The notes: generated from the sequence alone by a model not told the origin. A stretch of DNA of 19,993 nt from Gammaproteobacteria bacterium (GCA_013287025.1 JABDEN010000029.1:1-19993), one strand, 5' to 3'; counted from the stretch's first letter, positions 6,974 through 15,097 are shown. Made by a program: numbers and translations.

Positions 6974-7499
6974 GCGCTGAGTCCTTCAAGCCCTTGGCAG
7001 ATTGTGTGAAAAGTTTTTTTTTTTCATCATCTCTCACTTACTACAACTCCATCTTCGAAGAGTTTCTTCTAAACTACTCTGGTTTAACTTATTCAGGCCT
7101 TCTGCAAAAAATATTTATTTGCATACTATGCCTTCTGCTGACTTCTCATACTTCCTCGGGTTAGATCACTCTAATCCTAGTTCGCATTCTGCGAACAGAG
7201 CATGAGACCTCCGAGGGTAAGGCACAGTTCTTTCATAAGGTCATGTCAGATCTACTGCTATAATCTTGCGGTCGATTATTGGGCTTCTCCGTCCAATGCC
7301 GGTTTACCCTGATATAGCAGCCTCTTATCTGCCATCTATTTATGCGTTAATAGATTTCCTATTCGTCATTACCTTATTACGTCATCAGCTTCCTTCAGAT
7401 TCCATCTCACGATGGACACCCTTGCCTAGACTCGTACTTCCGATCTCCACGGCGTACAGCGGACTTTCACCGCCTAGAACTGTGCCATGCCTCGCGCAC
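6974..7499 (-). ncRNA. Group II intron 5' ribozyme region (domains I to early IV)
   Basis: No real gene lies in this 526-bp stretch; the short open frames on either strand have no family features. Read on the minus strand it is structured intron RNA: GTGCGCGAGG at the 5' end, GGCGGTGAAAGTCCGC about 30 nt in, and GAAGTCAGCAGAAGGCATAG near 7120-7150. It leads into the RT ribosome binding site. This order is typical of the domain I-III part of bacterial group II introns. Confidence 0.75.
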
Positions 7500-7508
7500 A
7501 TTTGCAAT

Positions 7509-7533
7509 GATTCTTCGCTTTGCTCAGAATGAC
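7509..7533. repeat. Right arm of the intron-split palindromic repeat
   Basis: This arm runs GATTCTTCGCTTTGCTCAGA to ATGAC and pairs with 2071-2095. The 9 nt between it and the intron 5' end (7500-7508) and the 5 nt between the intron 3' end and the left arm (2096-2100) form the hairpin loop that the intron invaded. Confidence 0.75.
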
Positions 7534-7572
7534 AAGCTCAACAGCGAGCACTGTTTAGTTGCTCGATTACTT

Positions 7573-7613
7573 CAAGGAATAATAGGACACCAACCATCAA
7601 CCCACAGATTTTG
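7573..7613 (-). pseudogene. Decayed fragment of a second acyltransferase copy
   Basis: These 41 bp match 8823-8863 inside the acyltransferase gene at 35 positions without gaps and in the same orientation. Translated on the minus strand the fragment reads QNLWVDGWCPIIP, then stop; the gene has QSMFVDGWFPIIPW. Neighbouring sequence shows no clear continuing similarity. It appears to be the remnant of a partial duplication or a lost paralogue at the edge of the mobile region. Confidence 0.5.
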
Positions 7614-7666
7614 CTAACGACGGCATTACTAATCGTTTGTCCTCAGATGTCAATTTATTCATTCAA

Positions 7667-8053
7667 TTAAGTTTGTGGTCCTTGCATAAAATCTTGAGGA
7701 TGATGGTGATCAATTGAAGATTTATTACTAGTTGGAAGCATTTTTTTGCTGGAAAATGAAAAAGCAGCTGCTCCAGCAACTCTTACTAGCGCAACACCAC
7801 CACCCAGTAACGCACCACCTGCTGCACCGATCCCCGCACCAACAACAGCAAAAGTAGGTATAGATTTTCTCAAAGGATAGTCCGTAGGTTTTGTAAGGTC
7901 CCATTTTGAGTAGAAAGTAGTTATTACGGGTGCTGCTATCGTTCCTAGGACTCCCGCGCCAATACCTAATCCTAAGCCAACTGCTGCACCAGTTTTTGCT
8001 CCACGTAATGCATATAGTTTCATTAATTTAGCTGTTGTTGTTCTTGATTTCAT
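7667..8053 (-). CDS. Small glycine-zipper membrane protein, function unknown
   Basis: This 128-residue protein has a basic N-terminus (MKSRTTTAKLMKLYALRGAK) and two glycine/alanine-rich hydrophobic segments: GAAVGLGLGIGAGVLGTIAAPV at about residues 21-42, and FAVVGAGIGAAGGALLGGGVALVRVAGAAAF at about 68-98. A polar linker (YSKWDLTKPTDYPLRK) joins them. The GxxxG spacing is that of glycine-zipper membrane hairpins, found in small inner-membrane proteins, some toxins and some secreted effectors. The hydrophilic tail contains SSIDHHHPQDF, a possible metal-binding patch. No cleavable signal peptide is evident. It lies alone between the intron/acyltransferase remnant and the leucine operon, with only a weak GGAAT-like site before the ATG. 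No family is recognised. Confidence 0.6.
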   Translation of the reverse strand: MKSRTTTAKLMKLYALRGAKTGAAVGLGLGIGAGVLGTIAAPVITTFYSKWDLTKPTDYPLRKSIPTFAVVGAGIGAAGGALLGGGVALVRVAGAAAFSFSSKKMLPTSNKSSIDHHHPQDFMQGPQT

Positions 8054-8199
8054 GTTTAAATTCCATTTTCAGTAATAAAAAAATTCAAACGATTTTAGCT
8101 TTAAATAGAGGTTTTTCAATCCCCTAAAAAATAGGGGTTTAAAGTGCAATAGAAAAAGACAAAGCTAATATTAGCTTAGAAATGGCTATCAAAATTGCT

Positions 8200-8263
8200 C
8201 GCGGGATCCAGAAAGACTGCAATATCGCTCTGGATCCTTCGCGTTACCAAGTCGCGGGACGAC
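8200..8263. repeat. Palindromic intergenic repeat
   Basis: CGCGGGATCCAG (8200-8211) faces CTGGATCCTTCGCG (8230-8243), followed by TCGCGGGACGAC (8252-8263). The pattern resembles dispersed repeats containing GGATCC and CGCGGGACGAC. It lies 3' of the eight-gene operon and may form a transcript-end hairpin, but no T-run follows on the minus strand. Confidence 0.45.
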
Positions 8264-8284
8264 GGTTTGACGACAAAGTGAAGT

Positions 8285-9352
8285 TCACTTACCAATCAAC
8301 ATCTGCAAAAACGCCGATTGTGGGCGACGGAATTTTTTCGCAAACTCGATAAGCTGGCAACAAATGATAATGCAAATAAAAGTAAAACAAACAGCATAAA
8401 AGAACTCAACACCATTGGTAATACTCTCTTCACCTTTTGATTGAAAGTAAACAGAAATAATTTTATTACCAATCACCTGGTGTAAAATATAAATAAATAA
8501 ACTATATTTTCCAAAAAAACCAATTGCGCTCGTCAATTTAAATTTTGCAAAAAACTGCGCGAGACAAATTAATAACATAAAGACACCAATTGCTGTGACC
8601 ATAAATGCTATTGTCGGACGATAAAAAATTTCAGAATAACCTTCGCGGTTTTCAATAATGCCGCCATTTGCTATATTTGCAAAAAAATGATTAGGTAAAA
8701 ATAAAAAGAAAAATCCGACAATACTTATACTGCCACCTATCAAAAATAAATGTGACATTTGTAATGGTTTTTCGTTAAAGAGTCTTCGAAATAAAACAAT
8801 AGAAAAAAAGCTTAAACCTATCCAAGGAATAATAGGGAACCAACCATCAACGAACATACTTTGTAAGACACGTCCAAATGCTGGAAGATGGAAAGTAGCC
8901 ATTTCAATTTCTAAAGATTTTTCATGATAACCAAATATTTGCTGTGCGACAGGTGCCATAATAAAAAATATGATAGTAAGCAATAGTAATGTTTTAGATG
9001 GCACATTTCTAAATAAATAAGCAATAGGCAATGATAACCCAATAAAATATAAAATATCATACGAGGTAAATGGCATGATTTTCCAGAGAAACATATCTAT
9101 CATCATACCAACCAAAAGTATCATGATACCTCTTTCTATATAATATTTTAGAGAATGTCTTCCCGAATTGAAGCAGACCATTGCTGTACTTAAAAGAATA
9201 AAACTCGGTGCGGCAAAAGATCCTACGAGTCGAAACCACATCGGGTGCGATGCATCCCAAAGCGTGGATAAATTGGCAGGAACCATAAATAAAATGGCTA
9301 AACCTCTCAAGATATCAATCCAGAGCAGGCGATTTGGCTTAATGTCAGTCAT
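8285..9352 (-). CDS. Integral-membrane acyltransferase, DUF1624/HGSNAT-like
   Basis: This 355-residue polytopic inner-membrane protein has about nine or ten hydrophobic helices. The opening RLLWIDILRGLAILFMVPANLSTLW, the SFAAPSFILLST helix, the DILYFIGLSLPIAY motif and VDGWFPIIPWIGLSFF are typical of the DUF1624/heparan-alpha-glucosaminide N-acetyltransferase catalytic family. Members move acyl groups from cytoplasmic acyl-CoA across the membrane onto an acceptor. The acceptor is unknown here; a cell-surface sugar is the usual guess. The ATG overlaps the stop of the HMG-CoA lyase gene by 8 bp (ATGACTGA), so it is translated from the same mRNA as an acetyl-CoA-producing pathway. A related YeiB/DUF418 or acyltransferase-3 assignment is less likely. 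Confidence 0.75.
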   Translation of the reverse strand: MTDIKPNRLLWIDILRGLAILFMVPANLSTLWDASHPMWFRLVGSFAAPSFILLSTAMVCFNSGRHSLKYYIERGIMILLVGMMIDMFLWKIMPFTSYDILYFIGLSLPIAYLFRNVPSKTLLLLTIIFFIMAPVAQQIFGYHEKSLEIEMATFHLPAFGRVLQSMFVDGWFPIIPWIGLSFFSIVLFRRLFNEKPLQMSHLFLIGGSISIVGFFFLFLPNHFFANIANGGIIENREGYSEIFYRPTIAFMVTAIGVFMLLICLAQFFAKFKLTSAIGFFGKYSLFIYILHQVIGNKIISVYFQSKGEESITNGVEFFYAVCFTFICIIICCQLIEFAKKFRRPQSAFLQMLIGK

Positions 9353-10247
9353 TGTTTTTTCCCATGAGTGCTAAACTTACTTTTGATCGATTTTCGCGTT
9401 GCAGATAATTTGAAATAAATCTTCCTGATGAAATAACCTTATCTAAATCAACATCAGTCCTGAATTTTAACCCATTTAGCAAATAAAGTACATCTTCAGT
9501 TGCGACATTTCCCGTGGCGCCTTTCGCGTACGGACATCCACCTATCCCTGCGACTGAACTATCAATGATGCGAATTCCATTTTGCAAAGCAGCATAAATA
9601 TTCGCGAGCGCCTGACCATAGGTATCATGGAAATGTACCGCTATTTTTTCGCGCGAAATATTTTTTTGCATGGTTTTCAATAATATTTCTACTGTTCCTG
9701 GTGTTCCCACACCAATCGTATCGCCAAGTGAAATTTCATCACAACCTAAATCTATTAATTTATCAGCAACATCACATACTTTATCAACCGAAATTTCACC
9801 TTCAAATGGACATCCTAATACACACGAAATATAACCGCGCACGCGAATGCGATTTTCTAATGCCGTTGTTGCCAATGTTTGAATACGTTGTAAACTTTCT
9901 TCGACGGTACAATTTGCATTTCGACGACAAAATGCTTCAGAAGGTGTAGTAAAAACCGCAATGTCTTTCACGCCTACTTGAATCGCATTTTCTAATCCTT
10001 GATTATTAAAAATTAAAACGGGATATTGCACGGCGGGATTTTTATTTATCTTAGTATAAACTTCAAGATGATCGGCAAGTTGCGGAATCCATTTCGGCGA
10101 AACAAAACTTGTTGCTTCAATCACAGATAATCCTGTATTTGACAATTGATTTATAAAATCAATTTTAACTGCTGTCGGAATCATCTCTTTTTCGTTTTGC
10201 AATCCATCCCTGGGACTTACTTCAACTATTTTTACAAATTCTTCCAT
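9345..10247 (-). CDS. mvaB: Hydroxymethylglutaryl-CoA lyase
   Basis: This enzyme cleaves 3-hydroxy-3-methylglutaryl-CoA to acetyl-CoA and acetoacetate, the last step of leucine breakdown. The 300 residues form a TIM-barrel with the family motifs VSPRDGLQNE (metal-binding D, catalytic R), SFVSPKWIPQLAD, GYISCVLGCPFEG, SLGDTIGVGTPG, HFHDTYGQA (metal-binding histidines) and GIGGCPYAKGATGNVATED (catalytic Cys loop). Length and motifs are complete. AAGGAG lies 5 nt before the ATG, a stronger site than elsewhere in the operon, as expected for a gene that follows a 169-bp gap. In liu clusters this gene (liuE) follows the carboxylase alpha subunit, which is missing here. Confidence 0.95.
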   Translation of the reverse strand: MEEFVKIVEVSPRDGLQNEKEMIPTAVKIDFINQLSNTGLSVIEATSFVSPKWIPQLADHLEVYTKINKNPAVQYPVLIFNNQGLENAIQVGVKDIAVFTTPSEAFCRRNANCTVEESLQRIQTLATTALENRIRVRGYISCVLGCPFEGEISVDKVCDVADKLIDLGCDEISLGDTIGVGTPGTVEILLKTMQKNISREKIAVHFHDTYGQALANIYAALQNGIRIIDSSVAGIGGCPYAKGATGNVATEDVLYLLNGLKFRTDVDLDKVISSGRFISNYLQRENRSKVSLALMGKNND

Positions 10248-10326
10248 GATATCTCCTTAGAGATCTAATTTATCGAAGGTAATCTATGACTGTTGCGAAA
10301 TAATATTTTGAACCTAAACTATCTTT

Positions 10327-10384
10327 GTCATCCCCGTGAAAACGGGGATCCATGCGGATGGATTCCCACCTTCGTGGGAATGAC
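10327..10384. repeat. 58-bp multi-hairpin intergenic repeat
   Basis: The repeat begins GTCATCCCCGTG and ends GTGGGAATGAC. It contains three perfect small hairpins: ATCCCCGT-gaaa-ACGGGGAT (10330-10349), ATCCAT-gcgg-ATGGAT (10348-10363) and TTCCCAC-cttc-GTGGGAA (10363-10380). Elements with this layout (GTCATCCCC...GGGAATGAC) are common dispersed intergenic repeats in bacteria. It occupies the gap between the hydratase and lyase genes, inside the operon, where a structured RNA could affect mRNA stability. Confidence 0.75.
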
Positions 10385-10416
10385 TCGCTATTTCGCGTCA
10401 TTAACTAACCTTATTG

Positions 10417-11187
10417 CTATTCCCCTACAAAAATCGGTTTCCGTTTTTCATTAAATGCAAGAACACCTTCTGCACGATCTTTTGTTTCTAATGCACGATA
10501 ATAATTTTCTAGTTCTTTGTCATAATGAGAAAAAGTCGTGGCATTCAAAGATTTTTTTGCAGCGCGAATCGCAATCGGTGCATTTTCAGCAATAATTTTC
10601 GCGGTATTCAGAACATCCTCTATCAATGCATTCGGTTCTGAAACTTTATTAATAATTCCCCACTTCAATGCCTCAATTGCAGTAAAAGATTTCCCTGTAA
10701 AAATACATTCTTTTGCGCGAGCAAGACCTGCCGCGCGTGGTAAATGTTGCGTGCCAAAAGCGCCTGGAATAAGACCTATTTTAACCTCAGATTGCGCGAA
10801 AGTTGCATTCGTTGCCGCATACGCAAAATCACTCGCTAACACCAATTCAAGTCCGCCACCAAATGCGACACCGTTGACTGCAGAAATAATCGGAACGGAA
10901 CATTGCAACATTGCTTTCATCGCTTTCACTAAAATAAGGTGTTGCGCTTTCCAAGTTTCAAGGCTCAAATCTTTTCGTTCTTTTAAATCAGCGCCTGCAC
11001 AAAAAGCAGGATCCGTTCCTGTTAAAATAATGCAACGCCATTTGTTATTAAGATTCACATCTTCCCATAACGCTAATAATTCCTTCATCATTTCACTACT
11101 AATCGCATTACGAACTTCGGGACGATGTAAAGTTATCATTAAAATATGCGGATCGGGATTCGATATTTGTAATGTATTAAAGTTCAT
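10417..11187 (-). CDS. liuC: Enoyl-CoA hydratase family, probable methylglutaconyl-CoA hydratase
   Basis: The 256-residue crotonase-fold protein probably hydrates 3-methylglutaconyl-CoA to HMG-CoA. The oxyanion-hole segment FCAGADLKERK, the second segment VNGVAFGGGLELVLASDFAYA (catalytic Glu within GGLELVLA) and the KIGLIPGAFGTQHLPRAAGLARAKECIFTG run closely follow the AUH/LiuC pattern; the KER tail after CAGADL is typical of methylglutaconyl-CoA hydratases. The start lies 3 nt after the stop of the carboxylase gene. Alone it could be called a generic enoyl-CoA hydratase, but the position between carboxylase and lyase supports the specific role. Confidence 0.88.
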   Translation of the reverse strand: MNFNTLQISNPDPHILMITLHRPEVRNAISSEMMKELLALWEDVNLNNKWRCIILTGTDPAFCAGADLKERKDLSLETWKAQHLILVKAMKAMLQCSVPIISAVNGVAFGGGLELVLASDFAYAATNATFAQSEVKIGLIPGAFGTQHLPRAAGLARAKECIFTGKSFTAIEALKWGIINKVSEPNALIEDVLNTAKIIAENAPIAIRAAKKSLNATTFSHYDKELENYYRALETKDRAEGVLAFNEKRKPIFVGE

Positions 11188-11190
11188 TGA

Positions 11191-12798
11191 CTACATCCTA
11201 AATAATCCAAAATGTGTTTCCATGATGGGAGCATTCAACGCAGCGGATAATCCCAATCCCAGCACCCTTCTCGTATCGATCGGATCAATAACACCATCAT
11301 CCCATAATCTTGCGCTGGAATAATAAGCATGACTTTGTTTAGCGTATTGCGCTAAAATTGGGGCTTTTAATGCTTCTTCTTCATCACTCGAAAAACTTTT
11401 CCCTAAGCGTTCTTTTTTTTCACGTGTCACTTGCGCAAGCACATTCGCCGCTTGTTCACCACCCATCACGGCAATTTTTGCATTCGGCCACATCCATAAA
11501 AATCGTGGATCATAGGCACGTCCACACATCGCATAATTTCCAGCACCATAACTTCCACCGATAATGACCGTTAATTTAGGCACTTTTGCACATGAAACGG
11601 CAGTAACCAATTTAGCGCCATGTTTCGCAATGCCTTCTGCTTCCACTTTGCTTCCCACCATAAAACCCGTGATATTTTGTAAAAAAACTAAAGGAATTTT
11701 ACGTTGTGCACATAATTCAATAAAATGCGCACCTTTCAAAGCCGCATCCGAAAATAAAATACCGTTATTCGCTAAAATACCAATCGGCATCCCATGTAAA
11801 TGCGAAAAACCCGTAACCAGTGTTTTACCAAATAAAGATTTGAATTCATCAAATTCGGATGCATCCACAATTCGTGCAATCACTTCACGAACATCAAAAG
11901 GATAACGCGGATCCGATGGAATAATACCGTATAATTCCTGGGAATCGAATAAAGGTTCTTTTGGTTCGCGCATACAAACTGAAATATTTTTTTTAATATT
12001 TAAATTTGCAATAATTTGACGCGCAGTTTTTAATGCATTCGCATCATTCGTCGCATAATAATCTGCGACACCTGATACTCGGCAATGTACATCGGCTCCT
12101 CCTAATGCTTCCGCTGTGACGGTTTCGCCAGTTGCGGCTTTCACCAAAGGAGGTCCCGCTAAAAAAATTGTGGCTTGATTGGCCACCATGACGGATTGAT
12201 CTGCCATCGCAGGTACATAAGCACCGCCTGCGGTACATGAACCCATCACGATTGCAATTTGAGGAATACCTCGTGCAGACATATTGGCTTGATTATAAAA
12301 AATTCTTCCGAAATGATTTTCATCCGGAAAAACTTCATCTTGTTTCGGTAAAAAAGCGCCACCTGAATCCACCAAATAAACGCAAGGCAAATTATTTTCT
12401 GATGCCACTTGTTGTGCGCGTAAATGTTTTTTCACGGTAATGGGATAATAGGTTCCACCTTTTACGGTCGCATCATTCACAATGATCATGCATTCGATAT
12501 TTTGAATGCGACCAATACCCGTAATAATTCCTGCGGCGGGAATTTCATCTTCATATAATTCAAACCCAGCCAAAGGTGATAATTCTAAAAAATCGGCACC
12601 AGGATCTAATAATAATTGGATTCGTTCGCGCGGCGTTAATTTTCCATGTTGCGTATGTCTTTCACGCGCAACTTTATTTCCACCTTCATAAATTAAAGCG
12701 AGCTTGCTTTTTAAATCCATCACCAACGTTCGCATGACATCTTCGTTACGTTGGAAATTATTATTTTTCGTATCCACTTGTGAAATAAAATCTATCAT
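11191..12798 (-). CDS. liuB: Methylcrotonyl-CoA carboxylase, carboxyltransferase (beta) subunit
   Basis: The 535-residue carboxyltransferase moves CO2 from carboxybiotin to 3-methylcrotonyl-CoA in leucine breakdown. It has the acyl-CoA carboxylase beta fold with two crotonase-like halves. Recognisable parts are [23 protein letters not shown] near the N-terminus, [54 protein letters not shown] (typical of the MCC beta type), and in the second half [27 protein letters not shown] and the biotin-site region [27 protein letters not shown]. Length is normal. AAAGGA precedes the ATG. It requires a biotin-carrying alpha subunit, which is not in this window, so activity depends on an alpha subunit encoded elsewhere. 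Confidence 0.95.
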   Translation of the reverse strand: MIDFISQVDTKNNNFQRNEDVMRTLVMDLKSKLALIYEGGNKVARERHTQHGKLTPRERIQLLLDPGADFLELSPLAGFELYEDEIPAAGIITGIGRIQNIECMIIVNDATVKGGTYYPITVKKHLRAQQVASENNLPCVYLVDSGGAFLPKQDEVFPDENHFGRIFYNQANMSARGIPQIAIVMGSCTAGGAYVPAMADQSVMVANQATIFLAGPPLVKAATGETVTAEALGGADVHCRVSGVADYYATNDANALKTARQIIANLNIKKNISVCMREPKEPLFDSQELYGIIPSDPRYPFDVREVIARIVDASEFDEFKSLFGKTLVTGFSHLHGMPIGILANNGILFSDAALKGAHFIELCAQRKIPLVFLQNITGFMVGSKVEAEGIAKHGAKLVTAVSCAKVPKLTVIIGGSYGAGNYAMCGRAYDPRFLWMWPNAKIAVMGGEQAANVLAQVTREKKERLGKSFSSDEEEALKAPILAQYAKQSHAYYSSARLWDDGVIDPIDTRRVLGLGLSAALNAPIMETHFGLFRM

Positions 12799-12803
12799 TA
12801 TCT

Positions 12804-13970
12804 TTATCCTTTTGCCGATTCAACAAATAATTCACGGCCGATTAACATACGACGAATTTCTGATGTTCCTGCACCAATTTCATAAAGTTTTGCATCTCTT
12901 AAAAATCGTCCCAGCGGGAATTCATTCACATAACCATTTCCACCAAAACATTGAATCGCTTGTAATGCCACCTCCGTTGCGCGTTCAGACGTGTAAAGTA
13001 TGACGCCCGCTGAATCTTTTCGATTTCGATCACCGCGATCAAAAGCTTTTGCAACCGAATAAAGATATGCACGAGAAGAAGAAATAGCAACATACATATC
13101 TGCCAATTTTGCCTGAATTAATTCGAATTCACCGATCGCTTTACCAAATTGTTTTCGATCGTGCACATAAGGAATCACACAATCCAAAGCGGCTTGCATA
13201 ATTCCAATTGGGCCCGCCGCTAAGATGACACGTTCAATATCCAAACCTGACATTAAAACGCGAGAGCCTTCATTCACATTTCCTAAAATATTTTCAGAAG
13301 GTACATGACAATTTTCAAAAATTAATTCACAAGTATTCGAGCCGCGCATGCCTAATTTATCTAGTTTTTGCGCTTTATAAAATCCAGGAAAATCTTTTTC
13401 AACAATAAAAGCCGTAATCCCTTTTTTTCCAGCGGATTTATCCGTCTTTGCATAGACCACTAAAACATCCGCATCAGGACCATTGGTGATCCACATCTTA
13501 GTGCCATTCAACACATAATCATTATCTTTTTTTTCTGCATGACATTGCATGCTAATGACATCCGAACCAGAATTTGCTTCACTCATGGCGAGAGCACCGA
13601 CATACTCTCCACGACAAAGTTTAGGTAAATATTTTTGTTTTTGCAGATCCGCGCCATGCAAATTAATTTGATTCATACAAAGATTAGAATGCGCGCCGTA
13701 ACTTAACCCAACGGAACCTGAGGCACGACTAATTTCTTCCATCACAATGACATGCTCGAGATAACCTAAACCCGATCCACCCCATGTGTCTGAAATAGTA
13801 ATACCTAATAATCCCATGGCACCCATTTTTTTCCAAAGGTCAGCAGGAAATGTATTTTGATGATCTATTTCAGCGGCCCGTGGTGCAATTTCACGTGCTG
13901 CAAATTGCCGGACGGATTCTCTTAACATATCCGTCGTTTCACCAAAATTAAATTTGAGATACGTTTCCAT
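12804..13970 (-). CDS. liuA: Isovaleryl-CoA dehydrogenase
   Basis: This FAD acyl-CoA dehydrogenase oxidises isovaleryl-CoA to 3-methylcrotonyl-CoA. The 388-residue length from the ATG at 13970 matches the family. Two features identify the isovaleryl type. The catalytic glutamate sits in [16 protein letters not shown] (E246), and the usual catalytic position near the C-terminus carries a small residue ([17 protein letters not shown]). Flavin-binding segments [13 protein letters not shown] and MWITNG and the FGGNGY motif are present. A GTG at 13988 overlaps the E2 stop and would add six residues. The ATG is preferred for length, with GGAGG 4 nt upstream, although that spacing is short. Electrons would go to ETF. 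Confidence 0.94.
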   Translation of the reverse strand: METYLKFNFGETTDMLRESVRQFAAREIAPRAAEIDHQNTFPADLWKKMGAMGLLGITISDTWGGSGLGYLEHVIVMEEISRASGSVGLSYGAHSNLCMNQINLHGADLQKQKYLPKLCRGEYVGALAMSEANSGSDVISMQCHAEKKDNDYVLNGTKMWITNGPDADVLVVYAKTDKSAGKKGITAFIVEKDFPGFYKAQKLDKLGMRGSNTCELIFENCHVPSENILGNVNEGSRVLMSGLDIERVILAAGPIGIMQAALDCVIPYVHDRKQFGKAIGEFELIQAKLADMYVAISSSRAYLYSVAKAFDRGDRNRKDSAGVILYTSERATEVALQAIQCFGGNGYVNEFPLGRFLRDAKLYEIGAGTSEIRRMLIGRELFVESAKG

Positions 13971-13984
13971 TCGACCTCCGATTG

Positions 13985-15097
13985 TCACGACATGGTTTCT
14001 AAAGTTTTAATAATAGTTCCTAAAAAACGGGTAGCTTCGCCCCCGGTTAATGCACGGTGATCAAATGAAAGCGAAAGCGGTAAAATGCGGCGAATTTCTA
14101 TTTTGCCTTGAACGGGTAGCACACATTCTCGAATTTTTCCGCATCCTAAAATCGCAACCATCGGAGGTACAATAATTAAAGATGCATATCGCCCTGCAAA
14201 AATACCGAAATTAGATAAGGTAATCGTACCATGCTGAAAATCTTCTGGCGAAAAACTACGGTCTTTCGCTTTATTTTTGAATTGATTAATCGTTTCGCGA
14301 ATTTCCCCTTGCGATTTATTCGCCACATCTTTAATCACGGGAACAAATAAACCTTCTTCGGTATCAACCGCCAACCCCACATTGATTTTATCTTTCAAGC
14401 TTCGGCTCATGGTTTTACCATCAAACCATGCGTTGAAACCAGGTTCTGCTTTCACACCTGCAATCATGGCTTGAATGACGCAATAAGTAATATCAGTATT
14501 CGATAAATGAGTGATATCTGCATCTTCCGTAATGGTCACCGATACAATATCTTGATGCGATTGCACCATGGCTTTTGCCATAAAAAGTCTTGCGCCATGC
14601 AACGGCTCTGCATTTTCAAGCGGTGTATGGCTCGCCATTTTTTTGACATCGTCTGCAGTAATTTGTCCACCCTTTCCAGTCGGTGTGACCGCGCTTAAAT
14701 CAACTTGTAATTGTTTCGCGAGCGCACGGACCGCTGGCATCGCTTTAATGCCGGCGATATTTTTAGTGGGCGTTCCAACAATGACATCGCCCTCTTCCAT
14801 CACGGATTCACTTTCTTCTAAACTACCTACGACACTACCTTTATCTTTTGCGGGGCTACCGCCTTCTATTTCAAATTCAACCAACGGCGAATGCGTTGCG
14901 ATCATTTCACCATTTTGGCCGAATAATTTAATAATTTTTCCGGCATAGGGAGAAGGTACATCCACTAAAGCCTTTGCCGTTTCCATTGAAAGTAAAGGCT
15001 GATCGACTTTGACATGATCCCCCACTTTTACATACCACTCGCGAATTTCTGCTTCCGCAAGGCCTTCTCCTAAATCAGGTAAATGAAAAATTTTCAT
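13985..15097 (-). CDS. 2-oxoacid dehydrogenase E2 (lipoamide acyltransferase), probably branched-chain type
   Basis: This 370-residue E2 core protein has one lipoyl domain (residues 1-78, lipoylated K42 in [13 protein letters not shown]), a peripheral-subunit-binding domain (about 117-152: [32 protein letters not shown]) and a catalytic domain (about 165-370). The active-site motif is [12 protein letters not shown]: catalytic H347 is present, but the usual DHRxxDG aspartate is T351. The lipoyl site has ETAKA in place of the common ETDKA. ATGA overlap with the E1beta stop and a 4-nt overlap with a possible GTG start of the next gene show tight coupling. The leucine genes downstream favour a branched-chain role (bkdB); the sequence alone does not exclude pyruvate. 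E3 is not nearby. Confidence 0.9.
   Translation of the reverse strand: MKIFHLPDLGEGLAEAEIREWYVKVGDHVKVDQPLLSMETAKALVDVPSPYAGKIIKLFGQNGEMIATHSPLVEFEIEGGSPAKDKGSVVGSLEESESVMEEGDVIVGTPTKNIAGIKAMPAVRALAKQLQVDLSAVTPTGKGGQITADDVKKMASHTPLENAEPLHGARLFMAKAMVQSHQDIVSVTITEDADITHLSNTDITYCVIQAMIAGVKAEPGFNAWFDGKTMSRSLKDKINVGLAVDTEEGLFVPVIKDVANKSQGEIRETINQFKNKAKDRSFSPEDFQHGTITLSNFGIFAGRYASLIIVPPMVAILGCGKIRECVLPVQGKIEIRRILPLSLSFDHRALTGGEATRFLGTIIKTLETMS

Larger units (their letters stand above)
2101..7499 (-). mobile_element. Group II intron, interrupted by a RIT element
   Basis: On the minus strand the intron begins GTGCGCGAGG at 7499 (the GTGYG-type group II 5' end) and ends CTACTCGATT near 2101 (uncertain by a base). 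The 5' segment holds typical group II ribozyme phrases such as GGTGAAAGTCC and GAAGTCAGCAGAAGGCATAG. Next come the split reverse transcriptase gene and domains V and VI. Without the 3,478-bp insertion the intron would be about 1.9 kb, normal for a bacterial ORF-bearing intron. The RT lacks a C-terminal HNH endonuclease, and the intron sits in a hairpin loop rather than a gene. Both points, with a CGC triad in domain V, suggest class IIC or a relative. The inserted element lies in domain IV, which tolerates extra sequence, so splicing with an RT supplied in trans remains conceivable. Confidence 0.85.

Noticed and set aside
2101..7499. A CRISPR-associated or defence reverse transcriptase (DRT or retron)
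   Set aside because: The RT carries a GIIM maturase domain and is framed by intron 5' and 3' ends with domains V and VI; no CRISPR repeats or retron msr/msd structure is seen.
7266..7532. Open frame of 88 codons on the + strand
   Set aside because: It lies in the structured 5' region of the group II intron and across the repeat arm. The minus-strand RNA features explain the sequence.
8121..8137. CCCCTA-aaaaa-TAGGGG hairpin upstream of the glycine-zipper gene
   Set aside because: The stem is only 6 bp with no proper T-tract on either strand; kept as a curiosity.
8162..8177. 16-bp palindrome AAGCTAATATTAGCTT, with a T-rich stretch beyond it on the minus strand
   Set aside because: It is AT-rich with no loop and a broken T-run. 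It could be a weak terminator, but the sequence does not show it convincingly.
8276..8290. AAGTGAA-g-TTCACTT palindrome at the stop of the acyltransferase gene
   Set aside because: The loop is too short and no U-tract follows on the minus strand, so it is not supported as a terminator.
10538..11323. Open frame of 261 codons on the + strand opposite the hydratase gene
   Set aside because: It is the antisense of liuC and the end of liuB; its composition is that of a mirrored frame, with no motif or ribosome binding site.
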